IMG/VR virus record: IMGVR_UViG_3300044960_000349
Span: 1-21,610 of that record
Strand: one strand, 5' to 3'
Source of the DNA: a virus
DNA length: 21,610 bases
The notes under the pieces are model-generated. The model was not told the origin of the DNA. It was given only the letters and a program-made list of their open reading frames with translations, and searched no databases. Below, piece after piece: positions 5,435-10,919 of this stretch (position 1 is its first letter; each line of letters starts with the position of its first letter). The translations under genes and the position numbers were made by a program.

Positions 5435-5502
5435 CTCCGGAGAGGGCCGGGCCATCCAGACTTCCGACCGCAACCCTGACGTCGGCCCGACCCTCTCCGG
5501 AG
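5435..5502 (-). repeat. 30-nt-loop hairpin, copy 5 (longest stem)
   Basis: A 19-bp stem spans 5435-5453 and 5484-5502 around a 30-nt loop. Its one mismatch (C at 5447, A at 5490) is a G-U pair in the leftward transcript. The loop begins with A, holds cCGaccGCA at positions 11-19 and ends with C. It starts 4 nt after the RecT-like stop codon in transcription order. Confidence 0.87.
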
Positions 5503-5506
5503 CGGC

Positions 5507-6388
5507 TCACGCCTCACCTCCCGCTCGCTCTTCGGCCACGGCCCACACATGGGCGCGCTGGACGTCGGACAGCTCGGAGAGCTTCGCGACCCCCGGGTAG
5601 AGCTCCTTGGCCACGGCAGCCACGACGGACCGCGACACCTGGCCCGTCCCGAGGCGGCGCAGGAACTCCTGCTGGGTCATCCCGTCGCAGCGGTCGCAGA
5701 CCCGCCGGTCCCCGACCTGGCGGTGGTAGCGCTGGTGAGCGCGGTATTGCTCGGGGTCGGCAAAGCAGGCCGGCTCCGCGGCTTCGGCGTCCTCCTCCGC
5801 AGGTTCGCTCTCCTCCGCTGGGGGCTGGATCGCTACGGAGTTCTCCGCCGCCGGGGCCTCGATCTCGGCGACCCGCGCCGCGATCTGCTCGGCGAGCGAT
5901 GGGCGCTCGGGCTCGGCTCCGGGGATCGACTCGATCTCCGTCTCGTCGGTCCAGCCGAGGCCGGCGAGCGACAGCGTGAGCCGGCGCTTCGCCTTCGTCT
6001 CCGCCCGCATCATGGCGTTCGCGAGCGCCTCGCCTCGGAGCCCGGCGATCGAGACGGCGCCGGTGGCGACGTCCTCGCGACCGCTCGCATCCCGGCCGGC
6101 GGCGACGACGACGTAGAGGTCGTCGATCTTCCGCGGCTCCAACGAGGTGATCGTGATCCCGCGGACCCGGCGGAGCTGGTCGGCTGCGTCCCGCTTCGCG
6201 TAGAGCGTCAGCTTGCCGTTCAAGCGAATGTACTCGAACGGCCGAGTCAGCGGGTTGAGGCCCAGCGACTCGCAGACGCGCTGGTAGTAGATGACCCGTT
6301 GCTCCTCGGTCAGCCTGGACAGGTCGCCCTCGACGAGGGCGCGCTCCAGGGCGCCGGCGGCAGACGTCGGCACGATCTCAGTCGCCAT
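5507..6388 (-). CDS. RecT-like single-strand annealing protein with zinc-finger tail
   Basis: The 293-residue protein starts at ATG 6388, 8 nt after GAGGAGG; GTG 6397 is an alternative. Residues 15-160 contain the annealing-protein core as found in a common phage family: LSRLTEEQRVIYYQRVCESL, GLNPLTRPFEYIRLNGKLTL, YAKRDAADQLRR, AVSIAGLRGEALANAMMRAE and TKAKRRLTLSLAGLGWTDE. An acidic linker (~165-205) is followed by C208-x9-H218-x3-H222-x8-C231-x2-C234, a likely zinc finger, and a helical C terminus. It lies directly after the YqaJ exonuclease, the classic two-component phage recombination pair: the exonuclease resects and this protein anneals single strands. Membership in RecT proper versus a related annealase family is uncertain. 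Confidence 0.82.
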   Translation of the reverse strand: MATEIVPTSAAGALERALVEGDLSRLTEEQRVIYYQRVCESLGLNPLTRPFEYIRLNGKLTLYAKRDAADQLRRVRGITITSLEPRKIDDLYVVVAAGRDASGREDVATGAVSIAGLRGEALANAMMRAETKAKRRLTLSLAGLGWTDETEIESIPGAEPERPSLAEQIAARVAEIEAPAAENSVAIQPPAEESEPAEEDAEAAEPACFADPEQYRAHQRYHRQVGDRRVCDRCDGMTQQEFLRRLGTGQVSRSVVAAVAKELYPGVAKLSELSDVQRAHVWAVAEERAGGEA

Positions 6389-7298
6389 CTTCGTCACCTC
6401 CTCGAACGATGAAGCGCCGAACCCCGGGCTTCGTCGTCGTGTGCTGCCGGATCAGCTCGGCGCGCTCCTGCTCGGGCAGCGACCGCAGGAGCGCCGTGGC
6501 GACGGCTCGCCAGTCGGTGATCTCGGAATCGCGGACGTTCCGCCAGGTGACGACGAAGCCCTCGCCGACGAGACGGCTCGCCGGCCCCATCCGGCCCTTG
6601 ATCGTCGTCTCCAGCCGGTCCGCGCTCTCTTTGAGCCGCTCGATCTGCGAGCGGACATCGAGGAGAGCGCGGACCGCGTCGGCGAGGTCACGATCGGCAA
6701 CGAGCTCGATGTCCTCGCCGCGGGGATACGCCCTGGCGATCGACTCCCGCGTCTCGGCGAACGGCCCCCCGGCCTCGAGACGTCGACGGAAGTCCTCGGC
6801 GATGCGGACGAGGGCGCGCCATTGGTCCTCGTCGTGCTCGACGTCGTAGATCGACAGGTCCCGGCCGACGAGGGCGGCGACCGAGGCGCGTCGCAGGCCC
6901 GTGACGCCGAGCTGCCAGCGGACCTGGCACTCGTACTCCTGCGGCAGACCGTCGCGCCACCGGCTCGGCGTGGCGGACCACTTGCACTCGACGAGGACGT
7001 CGCCGGCCCGGTAGTCGGGCGTGGCGCCGGCCCAGGGAAGCTCCGGATGCGTGACGAGCTCACCCCAGCGTTCGACCGGCTCGCCCGTCCGCTCCGACCA
7101 GAGCGCCGCAATGAGCGGCTCGAGCGTCGAGCCGACCCGCATCGGGATCGTCGGTTCGGGCTCGGCCCCTTCGAGCTTCGCCCGAGCCACGTCGCCCTCG
7201 GAGCGCCAAGGGTCGATGCCGAGGATCGCCGGCAAGTCGGTGGCCGTGATCAAGCGCCGGCGCGCCTCGAGCCACTCCGGAGTGCCAGCCGTGATCAT
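6378..7298 (-). CDS. YqaJ/lambda-exonuclease-type recombinase nuclease
   Basis: The 306-residue protein begins at ATG 7298 with AGGAGG 4-5 nt upstream, and the start also overlaps the upstream stop. It has the YqaJ layout: EWLEARRRLITATDLPAILG at the N terminus, GSTLEPLIAALW (E60), GATPDY (D95), LVECKWS (E104-x-K106) and a downstream EYECQVRWQL helix with Q125. These make the two-metal PDDEXK site of 5'-3' exonucleases that process double-stranded ends. The C-terminal half is a coiled-coil-rich region ending in a GVRRFIVRG strand. Its last 11 nt overlap the annealing-protein gene. Confidence 0.9.
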   Translation of the reverse strand: MITAGTPEWLEARRRLITATDLPAILGIDPWRSEGDVARAKLEGAEPEPTIPMRVGSTLEPLIAALWSERTGEPVERWGELVTHPELPWAGATPDYRAGDVLVECKWSATPSRWRDGLPQEYECQVRWQLGVTGLRRASVAALVGRDLSIYDVEHDEDQWRALVRIAEDFRRRLEAGGPFAETRESIARAYPRGEDIELVADRDLADAVRALLDVRSQIERLKESADRLETTIKGRMGPASRLVGEGFVVTWRNVRDSEITDWRAVATALLRSLPEQERAELIRQHTTTKPGVRRFIVRGGDEDGD

Positions 7299-7624
7299 CC
7301 TTCCTCCTGGGTCAGCCCCAACCGGACTTCCTCGTCGGCTTCGAGTCGCAGCACGTCCCACCAGTCCGGCGGGGGGCGGTCCTCCACGCCGCCCCCCGTC
7401 TCCGTGCCCCTGGAGCCTCCGGGGCGCTCTCGCATCCGGCCGTCCGCCCAGCGCGGCGGCCTCCGCAGGGCCGCGCCGCCCGGCCCTGCGGAGGTCTCGT
7501 CGTGGCAGAGGGGGCAGATGCAGTCCGCGAAGTGCGGCCGCTGGTCGGCGCAGTCGCAGGGCGGCTGCCGGCGCAGGGGGTCACCGGCAGCCGCCTGGGA
7601 GGAGGAGGACCGAGACGTGCTCAT
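7295..7624 (-). CDS. Cys-rich hypothetical protein (109 aa)
   Basis: ATG at 7624 overlaps the upstream stop, and its TGA overlaps the exonuclease ATG. The N terminus is Ser-rich, followed by a cysteine cluster: C-D-C-A-D, then CICPLCH, a probable zinc site. The middle is Gly/Arg/Pro-rich and likely disordered, and the C-terminal DRPPPDWWDVLRLEADEEVR is acidic. No family recognised. Its placement just upstream of the exonuclease suggests a recombination accessory, which is inference. Confidence 0.6.
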   Translation of the reverse strand: MSTSRSSSSQAAAGDPLRRQPPCDCADQRPHFADCICPLCHDETSAGPGGAALRRPPRWADGRMRERPGGSRGTETGGGVEDRPPPDWWDVLRLEADEEVRLGLTQEEG

Positions 7625-7953
7625 TGGGATCGCCGCTTTGCGAGCCATTGCCGGTCTGCGCGTTCGGCGGCGGCCGCCGCCAGGCGAAGCCCCTTGATGC
7701 ACGCGTCGCGGTAATCCGGAGAGCCAAGGTCGTCATCCACATAGAGGCGCCGGGCGAACGCCAGGGCCGCCTCCAGGAACAGCGCCTCGACCCAGAGCTC
7801 CGCCCAGCTGTGGAGGTCCTGACCGGGGGTGCGAGGCGTACGCCTCTGCAGCCGCCGCACAGCCAAGCGGCGCAGCCGCGTGAGCTTGTGGAACGGCTCG
7901 CAGTCGACCGCCCACGGCTTTAGCTTGCGGGCCGCGCAGCAGGGCCGATTCAT
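7621..7953 (-). CDS. Hypothetical protein (110 aa)
   Basis: ATG at 7953 overlaps the upstream stop. The N terminus is basic with paired cysteines (MNRPCCAARKLKPWAVDCEP) and a Arg-rich stretch (RLRRLAVRRLQRR). The C-terminal 60 residues form amphipathic helices: WAELWVEALFLEAALAFARR, then DACIKGLRLAAAAAERADRQ. It is soluble, probably helical and possibly nucleic-acid-binding. No family was recognised. Confidence 0.62.
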   Translation of the reverse strand: MNRPCCAARKLKPWAVDCEPFHKLTRLRRLAVRRLQRRTPRTPGQDLHSWAELWVEALFLEAALAFARRLYVDDDLGSPDYRDACIKGLRLAAAAAERADRQWLAKRRSQ

Positions 7954-8117
7954 CGCACCACCAGTAGCACCAGCGTTGTGGCCACGATCGTCGCGGCGAC
8001 GGTCACGATGGCGAGAATCGGATGGATGCCGAGGGCGACGACCACGATCGCCGCGAGTAGTCCTGCGCCCTCCGCGACGAGGACGACGCCGAGGGGGTCG
8101 AGGTCGAGCCGGTTCAC
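7950..8117 (-). CDS. Small two-segment membrane protein (55 aa)
   Basis: GTG at 8117 overlaps the upstream stop and TGA overlaps the next ATG. After a short polar start (NRLDLDPLG) the product is almost wholly hydrophobic: VVLVAEGAGLLAAIVVVALG, a short IHP turn, then ILAIVTVAATIVATTLVLLV. This makes two membrane segments with little outside. A holin cannot be excluded, but no endolysin lies nearby and the gene is in the early operon. Confidence 0.6.
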   Translation of the reverse strand: MNRLDLDPLGVVLVAEGAGLLAAIVVVALGIHPILAIVTVAATIVATTLVLLVVR

Positions 8118-8254
8118 GGCGTCACCAGCGGCACACCGAGGCGCCGCGCCACGGCGACGCAGGCCTCGCAGAGGAGCAGCTCCCGGCGGCCGACCAAGCG
8201 GTAGCGGCGGACCAAGCCGTGGCAGCGAGCGGCGAGGAGGGCGGTGCAGGTCAT
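8114..8254 (-). CDS. Very small zinc-ribbon-like protein (46 aa)
   Basis: ATG at 8254 overlaps the upstream TGA (ATGA), and its TGA lies within GTGA of the next gene. The 46 residues include C-T-A near the start, an R-C-H-G motif and a later L-C-E-A-C pair separated by a basic RYRLVGRRELL strand. This is the layout of a minimal zinc ribbon. The overlaps on both sides are the main support. Confidence 0.55.
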   Translation of the reverse strand: MTCTALLAARCHGLVRRYRLVGRRELLLCEACVAVARRLGVPLVTP

Positions 8255-8538
8255 CGCCGCGTCTCCTTCCATCCTGCCTCCTCCATGAGGCGAATGAACT
8301 GTCGCAGCGCCTCCGGGCTCCCGACGACCATTCGCAGATGATCGATCCGATTTCGCAGCCGACGCGCCTCATCGCGGAGCTTCAGGTCTCCTCGGCGGCG
8401 TCGTCGAGTACATTCAATGGAGCGCCGAACATACCGCTCGTAGGCGCGCTCCCAGATGCGATCGTATCTCCACATGACGGGCGCCCATCGGCAGGTTCGA
8501 TCGTGAGCGCCGATGCAGTCACAGATGATGTTCTCCAT
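8251..8538 (-). CDS. Hypothetical basic protein (95 aa)
   Basis: I chose ATG 8538 because GGAG lies 7 nt upstream; ATG 8556, in frame, would add MSWRER. The product starts MENIICDCIGAHDRTCRW (C, C, H, C: possible metal site). It continues with a highly basic helical middle (YERYVRRSIECTRRRRR) and ends in EALRQFIRLMEEAGWKE. It may bind nucleic acid. No family recognised. An 11-bp tandem duplication lies over the alternative start. Confidence 0.58.
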   Translation of the reverse strand: MENIICDCIGAHDRTCRWAPVMWRYDRIWERAYERYVRRSIECTRRRRRGDLKLRDEARRLRNRIDHLRMVVGSPEALRQFIRLMEEAGWKETRR

Positions 8539-8550
8539 CCGCTCTCTCCA

Positions 8551-8572
8551 GCTCATTTCCAGCTCATTTCCA
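8551..8572 (+). repeat. 11-bp tandem duplication at a gene junction
   Basis: GCTCATTTCCA occurs twice in direct tandem (8551-8561 and 8562-8572), followed by a partial third copy TCTCATTC. Each unit contributes an ATGA on the minus strand, giving several ATG codons in different frames between the coiled-coil gene and the next. The unit length is not a multiple of three, so it reads as a recent slippage event in a spacer. Confidence 0.6.
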
Positions 8573-8574
8573 TC

Positions 8575-8889
8575 TCATTCAGGCGCCACCGCTGCGCCTC
8601 GTGTTGCGCCGCCGTCAGGAACTCCTCGCTCGCCTTCGGCCTCGGCGCGGGCGAGGGCCGCTTGGGCCTCGGCGAGGCGGGCCTTCGCTCGGGCAAGAGC
8701 GGTGCGGGCGTCGGCCGCTGCGGCAGCGAGGTCGTAGGCGACTCGGGCCGCGGCGAGGCGGACAAGGGCCGCGGCGCGGCGGGTGAGGTGCGCCTCGTCT
8801 CGCCATTCGGCGAGGAAGAGGCGCATGTCCAGGTCGTCGAGATCGTCGGCGACGCGGGCGAGGTCGTCGGCGAGGGTGGGGCGGTCCAT
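8575..8889 (-). CDS. Ala-rich coiled-coil protein (104 aa)
   Basis: ATG at 8889 has AGGAGG 8 nt upstream. After MDRPTLADDLARVADDLDDL the protein is mainly Ala/Arg/Glu/Leu: RRAAALVRLAAARVAYDLAA, then ALARAKARLAEAQAALARAE, a long helix with heptad spacing. It ends in a flexible Gly-rich tail. It could be a small structural or scaffolding-type accessory of the early region. Low-complexity composition prevents family assignment, but the ribosome-binding site and helical periodicity support it as a gene. Confidence 0.6.
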   Translation of the reverse strand: MDRPTLADDLARVADDLDDLDMRLFLAEWRDEAHLTRRAAALVRLAAARVAYDLAAAAADARTALARAKARLAEAQAALARAEAEGERGVPDGGATRGAAVAPE

Positions 8890-8901
8890 AGGTCTGGCCT
8901 C

Positions 8902-9147
8902 CTATGGTCGGGCCGGTTCGGCCTCGATCTTGAGGACGTAGCGGCGCGGGACGATCACGGGCAGCCATTCGCCCCTGTAATCGTCCGGCATGTTCCAGCC
9001 GCCGTCGTAGTACCACACGAGCCCCTCGACGTACCGTCCTCGGGGGTTGGGGCTCCCGAAGCGATCGACGTATCGGGCGCGGGTGAGCCAGTACGAGCCG
9101 TGTCCGGGGTCGATCACCAGAACGTCCCCGAGCCGCTGTTCGTTCAT
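8902..9147 (-). CDS. Hypothetical aromatic-rich protein (81 aa)
   Basis: ATG at 9147 overlaps the upstream stop. The 81-residue product is beta-rich: LGDVLVIDPGHGSYWLTRAR, then GRYVEGLVWYYDGGW, MPDDYRGEWLPVIVPRRYV and LKIEAE. The alternation suggests a small beta-barrel or SH3-like domain. No family or catalytic motif recognised. Confidence 0.63.
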   Translation of the reverse strand: MNEQRLGDVLVIDPGHGSYWLTRARYVDRFGSPNPRGRYVEGLVWYYDGGWNMPDDYRGEWLPVIVPRRYVLKIEAEPARP

Positions 9148-9407
9148 CGCCGCGTCTCCTTCCATCGCTGGACCTCCGCCGCCACTGCGGCCGCGAGGTA
9201 GAGGACGATCACGCCGGCGCAGACGGCCATCGCCAGGCCGAAGAGGACCCACCAAAGGTGCGGTTTGGCGGCCATGAGGAGTACGGCCCCGAGCATGGCG
9301 CCCATGACCGGCCGCCGGAGCCGAGGAGCCTCGAACTCGAGGACGAACCCGAGGAGGAGCACGAGCCCGACGGCGAGGGCGACGAGGAGCCAACCGCCGA
9401 GGGTCAT
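9144..9407 (-). CDS. Small integral membrane protein (87 aa)
   Basis: ATG at 9407 follows GGGAGG by 7 nt; GTG 9410 is one codon upstream. Three hydrophobic stretches are visible: GGWLLVALAVGLVLLLGFVL, then MGAMLGAVLLMAA followed by WWVLFGLAMAVCAGVIVLYL. A short basic end (QRWKETRR) probably faces the cytoplasm. The role is unknown; a membrane-active early protein such as superinfection exclusion is one possibility, unsupported beyond topology. Confidence 0.62.
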   Translation of the reverse strand: MTLGGWLLVALAVGLVLLLGFVLEFEAPRLRRPVMGAMLGAVLLMAAKPHLWWVLFGLAMAVCAGVIVLYLAAAVAAEVQRWKETRR

Positions 9408-9712
9408 CACGCCGCCTCCCCATGCCCGATCGCTCGGCCCTCGACGTCCGGGCAGACCCGCGTCTCACGGGCCCGGGCCCCGAGGGCCGTCATCGCACTC
9501 TGGTGCCGGGCAGCGAGCCGCTCGAGCGCATCGAGCGTCGTGGCCGGCGAGCGCTCCGCGGCCAGCTGGAGCTGTGCAATCCGGGCGAGCCGCAGGACCG
9601 CCCCGGCGAAGTCGCGGCCGTCGTCCGCCACGGCGACGAGGTCGTCGCGCAAGTCGCGAGCCAGCTCGACGTGCCGGGGCTGGCGGCCGCGGGGGAAGCT
9701 GACGACGGTCAC
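9407..9712 (-). CDS. Hypothetical helical protein (101 aa)
   Basis: GTG at 9712 overlaps the upstream stop (GTGA). The protein begins TVVSFPRGRQPRHVELARD and is helical throughout: LRDDLVAVADDGRDFAGAVL, then RLARIAQLQLAAERSPATTL and DALERLAARHQSAMTALGAR. It is soluble. As second gene of the leftward operon it is probably expressed early with the Cro-like protein. No family recognised. Confidence 0.6.
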   Translation of the reverse strand: MTVVSFPRGRQPRHVELARDLRDDLVAVADDGRDFAGAVLRLARIAQLQLAAERSPATTLDALERLAARHQSAMTALGARARETRVCPDVEGRAIGHGEAA

Positions 9713-9903
9713 GCCGCCTCCTCGGGGAAGAGGAGCGACTCGGGGACGTCGAGGACCTCGGCGATCCGGCGCCGCAGCTCGGGCCGCGCCCGGCGCTTGC
9801 CGTCCACGATCAAGTGAAGGAGGGAGGGGCTGCAGCCGACCTTGCCGGCGAGCCATCGCACCGAGCGCTCGCGCTGCCGCAAGACCTCCTCGACCGGATG
9901 CAT
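9709..9903 (-). CDS. Cro/CI-type HTH regulator leading the leftward operon (64 aa)
   Basis: I chose ATG 9903 (GGGAG 5 nt upstream); ATG 9915 would add MGDR. The 64 residues are a single XRE-type helix-turn-helix: VEEVLRQRERSVRWLAGKVG, CSPSLLHLIVDGKRRARPEL, then RRRIAEVLDVPESLLFP. It has no C-terminal dimerisation or protease domain, and it is the first gene of the early operon, opposite a second HTH gene. By analogy with lambdoid switches this is the Cro-side regulator. The palindrome at 9937-9951, 34 nt upstream, is a likely operator. Confidence 0.75.
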   Translation of the reverse strand: MHPVEEVLRQRERSVRWLAGKVGCSPSLLHLIVDGKRRARPELRRRIAEVLDVPESLLFPEEAA

Positions 9904-9936
9904 TCGATCTCCCATTCGCTCCACTGCGCCCTTATC

Positions 9937-9951
9937 CTGACACTGTGTCAG
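9937..9951. promoter_or_regulatory. Perfect palindrome, candidate operator of the lysis-lysogeny switch
   Basis: CTGACACTGTGTCAG is a 7-bp inverted repeat around a central T, located between the divergent HTH genes. Odd-length palindromes of this size are typical of HTH dimer sites. I could not place convincing -35/-10 pairs on either strand. Confidence 0.6.
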
Positions 9952-9993
9952 TACTTCCCGCACAGTTGACGGAGCACACCGTACACCTGCGGC

Positions 9994-10005
9994 TGACGGT
10001 TGTCA
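9994..10005. promoter_or_regulatory. Second TGAC-N4-GTCA site, possible weaker operator
   Basis: TGACGGTTGTCA has the same TGAC...GTCA half-sites as the palindrome at 9937-9951 with one base less between them. It sits 15 nt before the rightward HTH gene. A single match of this size could be chance. Confidence 0.35.
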
Positions 10006-10019
10006 ATACCCTGCGCACG

Positions 10020-10364
10020 GTGAGTACGGAGAAAGGCCGCAGACTCCGTCAGTTCATCGAGGCGCGCTGGGGTCGCGGACGGGGTGGGATGCGGGGGCTC
10101 TGCGAAGCGAGCGGGATCACCCCCGAGACGCTCTACGCCTGGTTCCGAGGGGACAACGAACCAAGCCTCGGCTTGCTCGCGCAGCTCGCCGAGGCGCTCG
10201 GAGTCAGTCGTTGGGAGATCGTCGCCGCGATGGACGGGGAGATCGCTGCTCGGCCTGGCGATCCGAGACTGGAGGCCTATGTCCGGAGCCTCGTCGATCG
10301 CGAGCTGGCGGCCCGAGGACTTCCTCCACCCGCCGCCGAACCACCATCGCGAGCCAAGCCATGA
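10020..10364 (+). CDS. Rightward HTH protein, candidate lysogeny repressor (114 aa)
   Basis: This is one of only two rightward genes. From GTG 10020 the protein has 114 residues. An XRE-like HTH spans about 20-65: MRGLCEASGITPETLYAWFR, then EPSLGLLAQLAEALGVSRWE. A C-terminal region with VRSLVDRELAARG and a Pro-rich tail follows. The opposite orientation to the early operon and the shared operator interval suggest a CI-like repressor. It lacks the LexA-type autocleavage domain, so induction would be RecA-independent or indirect. The start is uncertain: no strong Shine-Dalgarno precedes GTG, and the transcript may be leaderless. Confidence 0.7.
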   Translation: MSTEKGRRLRQFIEARWGRGRGGMRGLCEASGITPETLYAWFRGDNEPSLGLLAQLAEALGVSRWEIVAAMDGEIAARPGDPRLEAYVRSLVDRELAARGLPPPAAEPPSRAKP

Positions 10365-10464
10365 GCCGCCGATCCATCGCCCTCACCCTCGCAAATCCAC
10401 TCGGACTGTCCCGCTGATACCGTTGGACCGTGCCACCTAGCTCGACACGAAAGGAGGTGACTCC

Positions 10465-10710
10465 GTGGAGCTCGTCGTCCTCGTCTGGCTCGCCAGCGCC
10501 GGCCTCGCCGGCTGGATCGCCCGGACCCGCGGAACTGACGTCGGCCGCTGGGTCGTCGTCGGCTTCCTCCTGGGGCCGCTCGGCGTCTTTCTCGCCGCCG
10601 CGTTCGCCGGGCAGCCGTGGGCCGACGTCAAGCGCCGGCCGACGACCGCCGTGATCCTGGCCCTGCTGGTCGTCCTCGGCTGGTTCGTCCTCCAGGACCT
10701 TCTGCGCTAA
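10465..10710 (+). CDS. Small membrane protein of the lysogeny island (81 aa)
   Basis: GTG at 10465 is preceded by AAGGAGGTG, a near-ideal Shine-Dalgarno site at good spacing. The protein has an N-terminal hydrophobic segment (ELVVLVWLASAGLAGWIA), then RGTDVGRWVVVGFLLGPLGV with FLAAAF, a basic loop (DVKRRPT), and a last segment AVILALLVVLGWFVLQDLL. Membrane proteins beside a repressor often serve superinfection exclusion or immunity. A holin is the alternative. Its stop overlaps that of the convergent gene by 4 nt. Confidence 0.7.
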   Translation: MELVVLVWLASAGLAGWIARTRGTDVGRWVVVGFLLGPLGVFLAAAFAGQPWADVKRRPTTAVILALLVVLGWFVLQDLLR

Positions 10711-10919
10711 CGCCAGGGCTCGACCGGCTGCGGCGTCGCCACGATCTCGCGGGCGAGCGTCGAGACGTCGAGGTAGGCCCCGCAGGGGCACGACCGGGCG
10801 ACGAAGTGGACCGGCCCCTCCTCGGCCTCGCCCCTGCGCTCGTACCAGCTCATCCGCGGGTGCCCGAGCCGCCGACACAGCCGCTCGACGGCGGTTCGGA
10901 AACGGGTCGCGTCTGTCAT
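10707..10919 (-). CDS. Small hypothetical protein after the tail genes (70 aa)
   Basis: ATG at 10919 overlaps the stop of the tip/fibre gene (ATGA). The 70-residue product is helical at the start (ATRFRTAVERLCRRLGHPRM) and then carries SCPCGAYLDVSTLAREIVAT, with a C-x-C-G motif. No family recognised. It is the last gene of the leftward late operon, and its 3' end converges with the membrane-protein gene. No terminator hairpin was seen between them. Confidence 0.62.
   Translation of the reverse strand: MTDATRFRTAVERLCRRLGHPRMSWYERRGEAEEGPVHFVARSCPCGAYLDVSTLAREIVATPQPVEPWR

Larger units (their letters stand above)
5076..5506 (-). other. Non-coding interval holding five 30-nt-loop hairpins
   Basis: About 430 bases lie between the RecT-like gene and the two-gene cassette, the only long gap in an otherwise tightly overlapping operon. 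It holds five hairpins of one family (listed separately), an extra 15-nt near-palindrome GGGCTCCTGGAGCCC at 5161-5175, a purine-rich GGAAAGGAGGG on the minus strand near 5291-5301 without a well-spaced start, and the cassette's Shine-Dalgarno site. Two short frames across it (5271-5510 and 5038-5274) have overlap-style ends, but weak third-position GC and arms of the hairpins dictate their sequence. I favour a structured RNA leader or a DNA-structure region. Confidence 0.8.

Noticed and set aside
3676-5502. CRISPR array or integron attC sites
   Set aside because: CRISPR needs conserved direct repeats with variable spacers; here stems vary and loops are conserved. attC sites have conserved core boxes at the arm ends and extrahelical bases, which are absent. 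No Cas or integron integrase is nearby.
5038-5510. Two consecutive short leftward ORFs (5271-5510 and 5038-5274) with GTGA/ATGA-style ends
   Set aside because: Third-position GC of the first is only about 73% by my count, well below the neighbours. The products are Arg/Ser/Gly/Pro-rich without structure, and hairpin arms dictate most of the sequence. A RTGA junction by chance is common. Kept as non-coding, with some doubt.
9937-10019. Explicit -35/-10 promoters in the switch region
   Set aside because: TTGACG at 9966-9971 and a GATAAG-like element on the minus strand exist, but neither has a properly spaced partner that I could defend.
10465-10710. Confident holin call for the rightward membrane protein
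   Set aside because: Wrong strand relative to late genes, next to a repressor candidate and with no endolysin beside it; left as membrane protein of unknown role.
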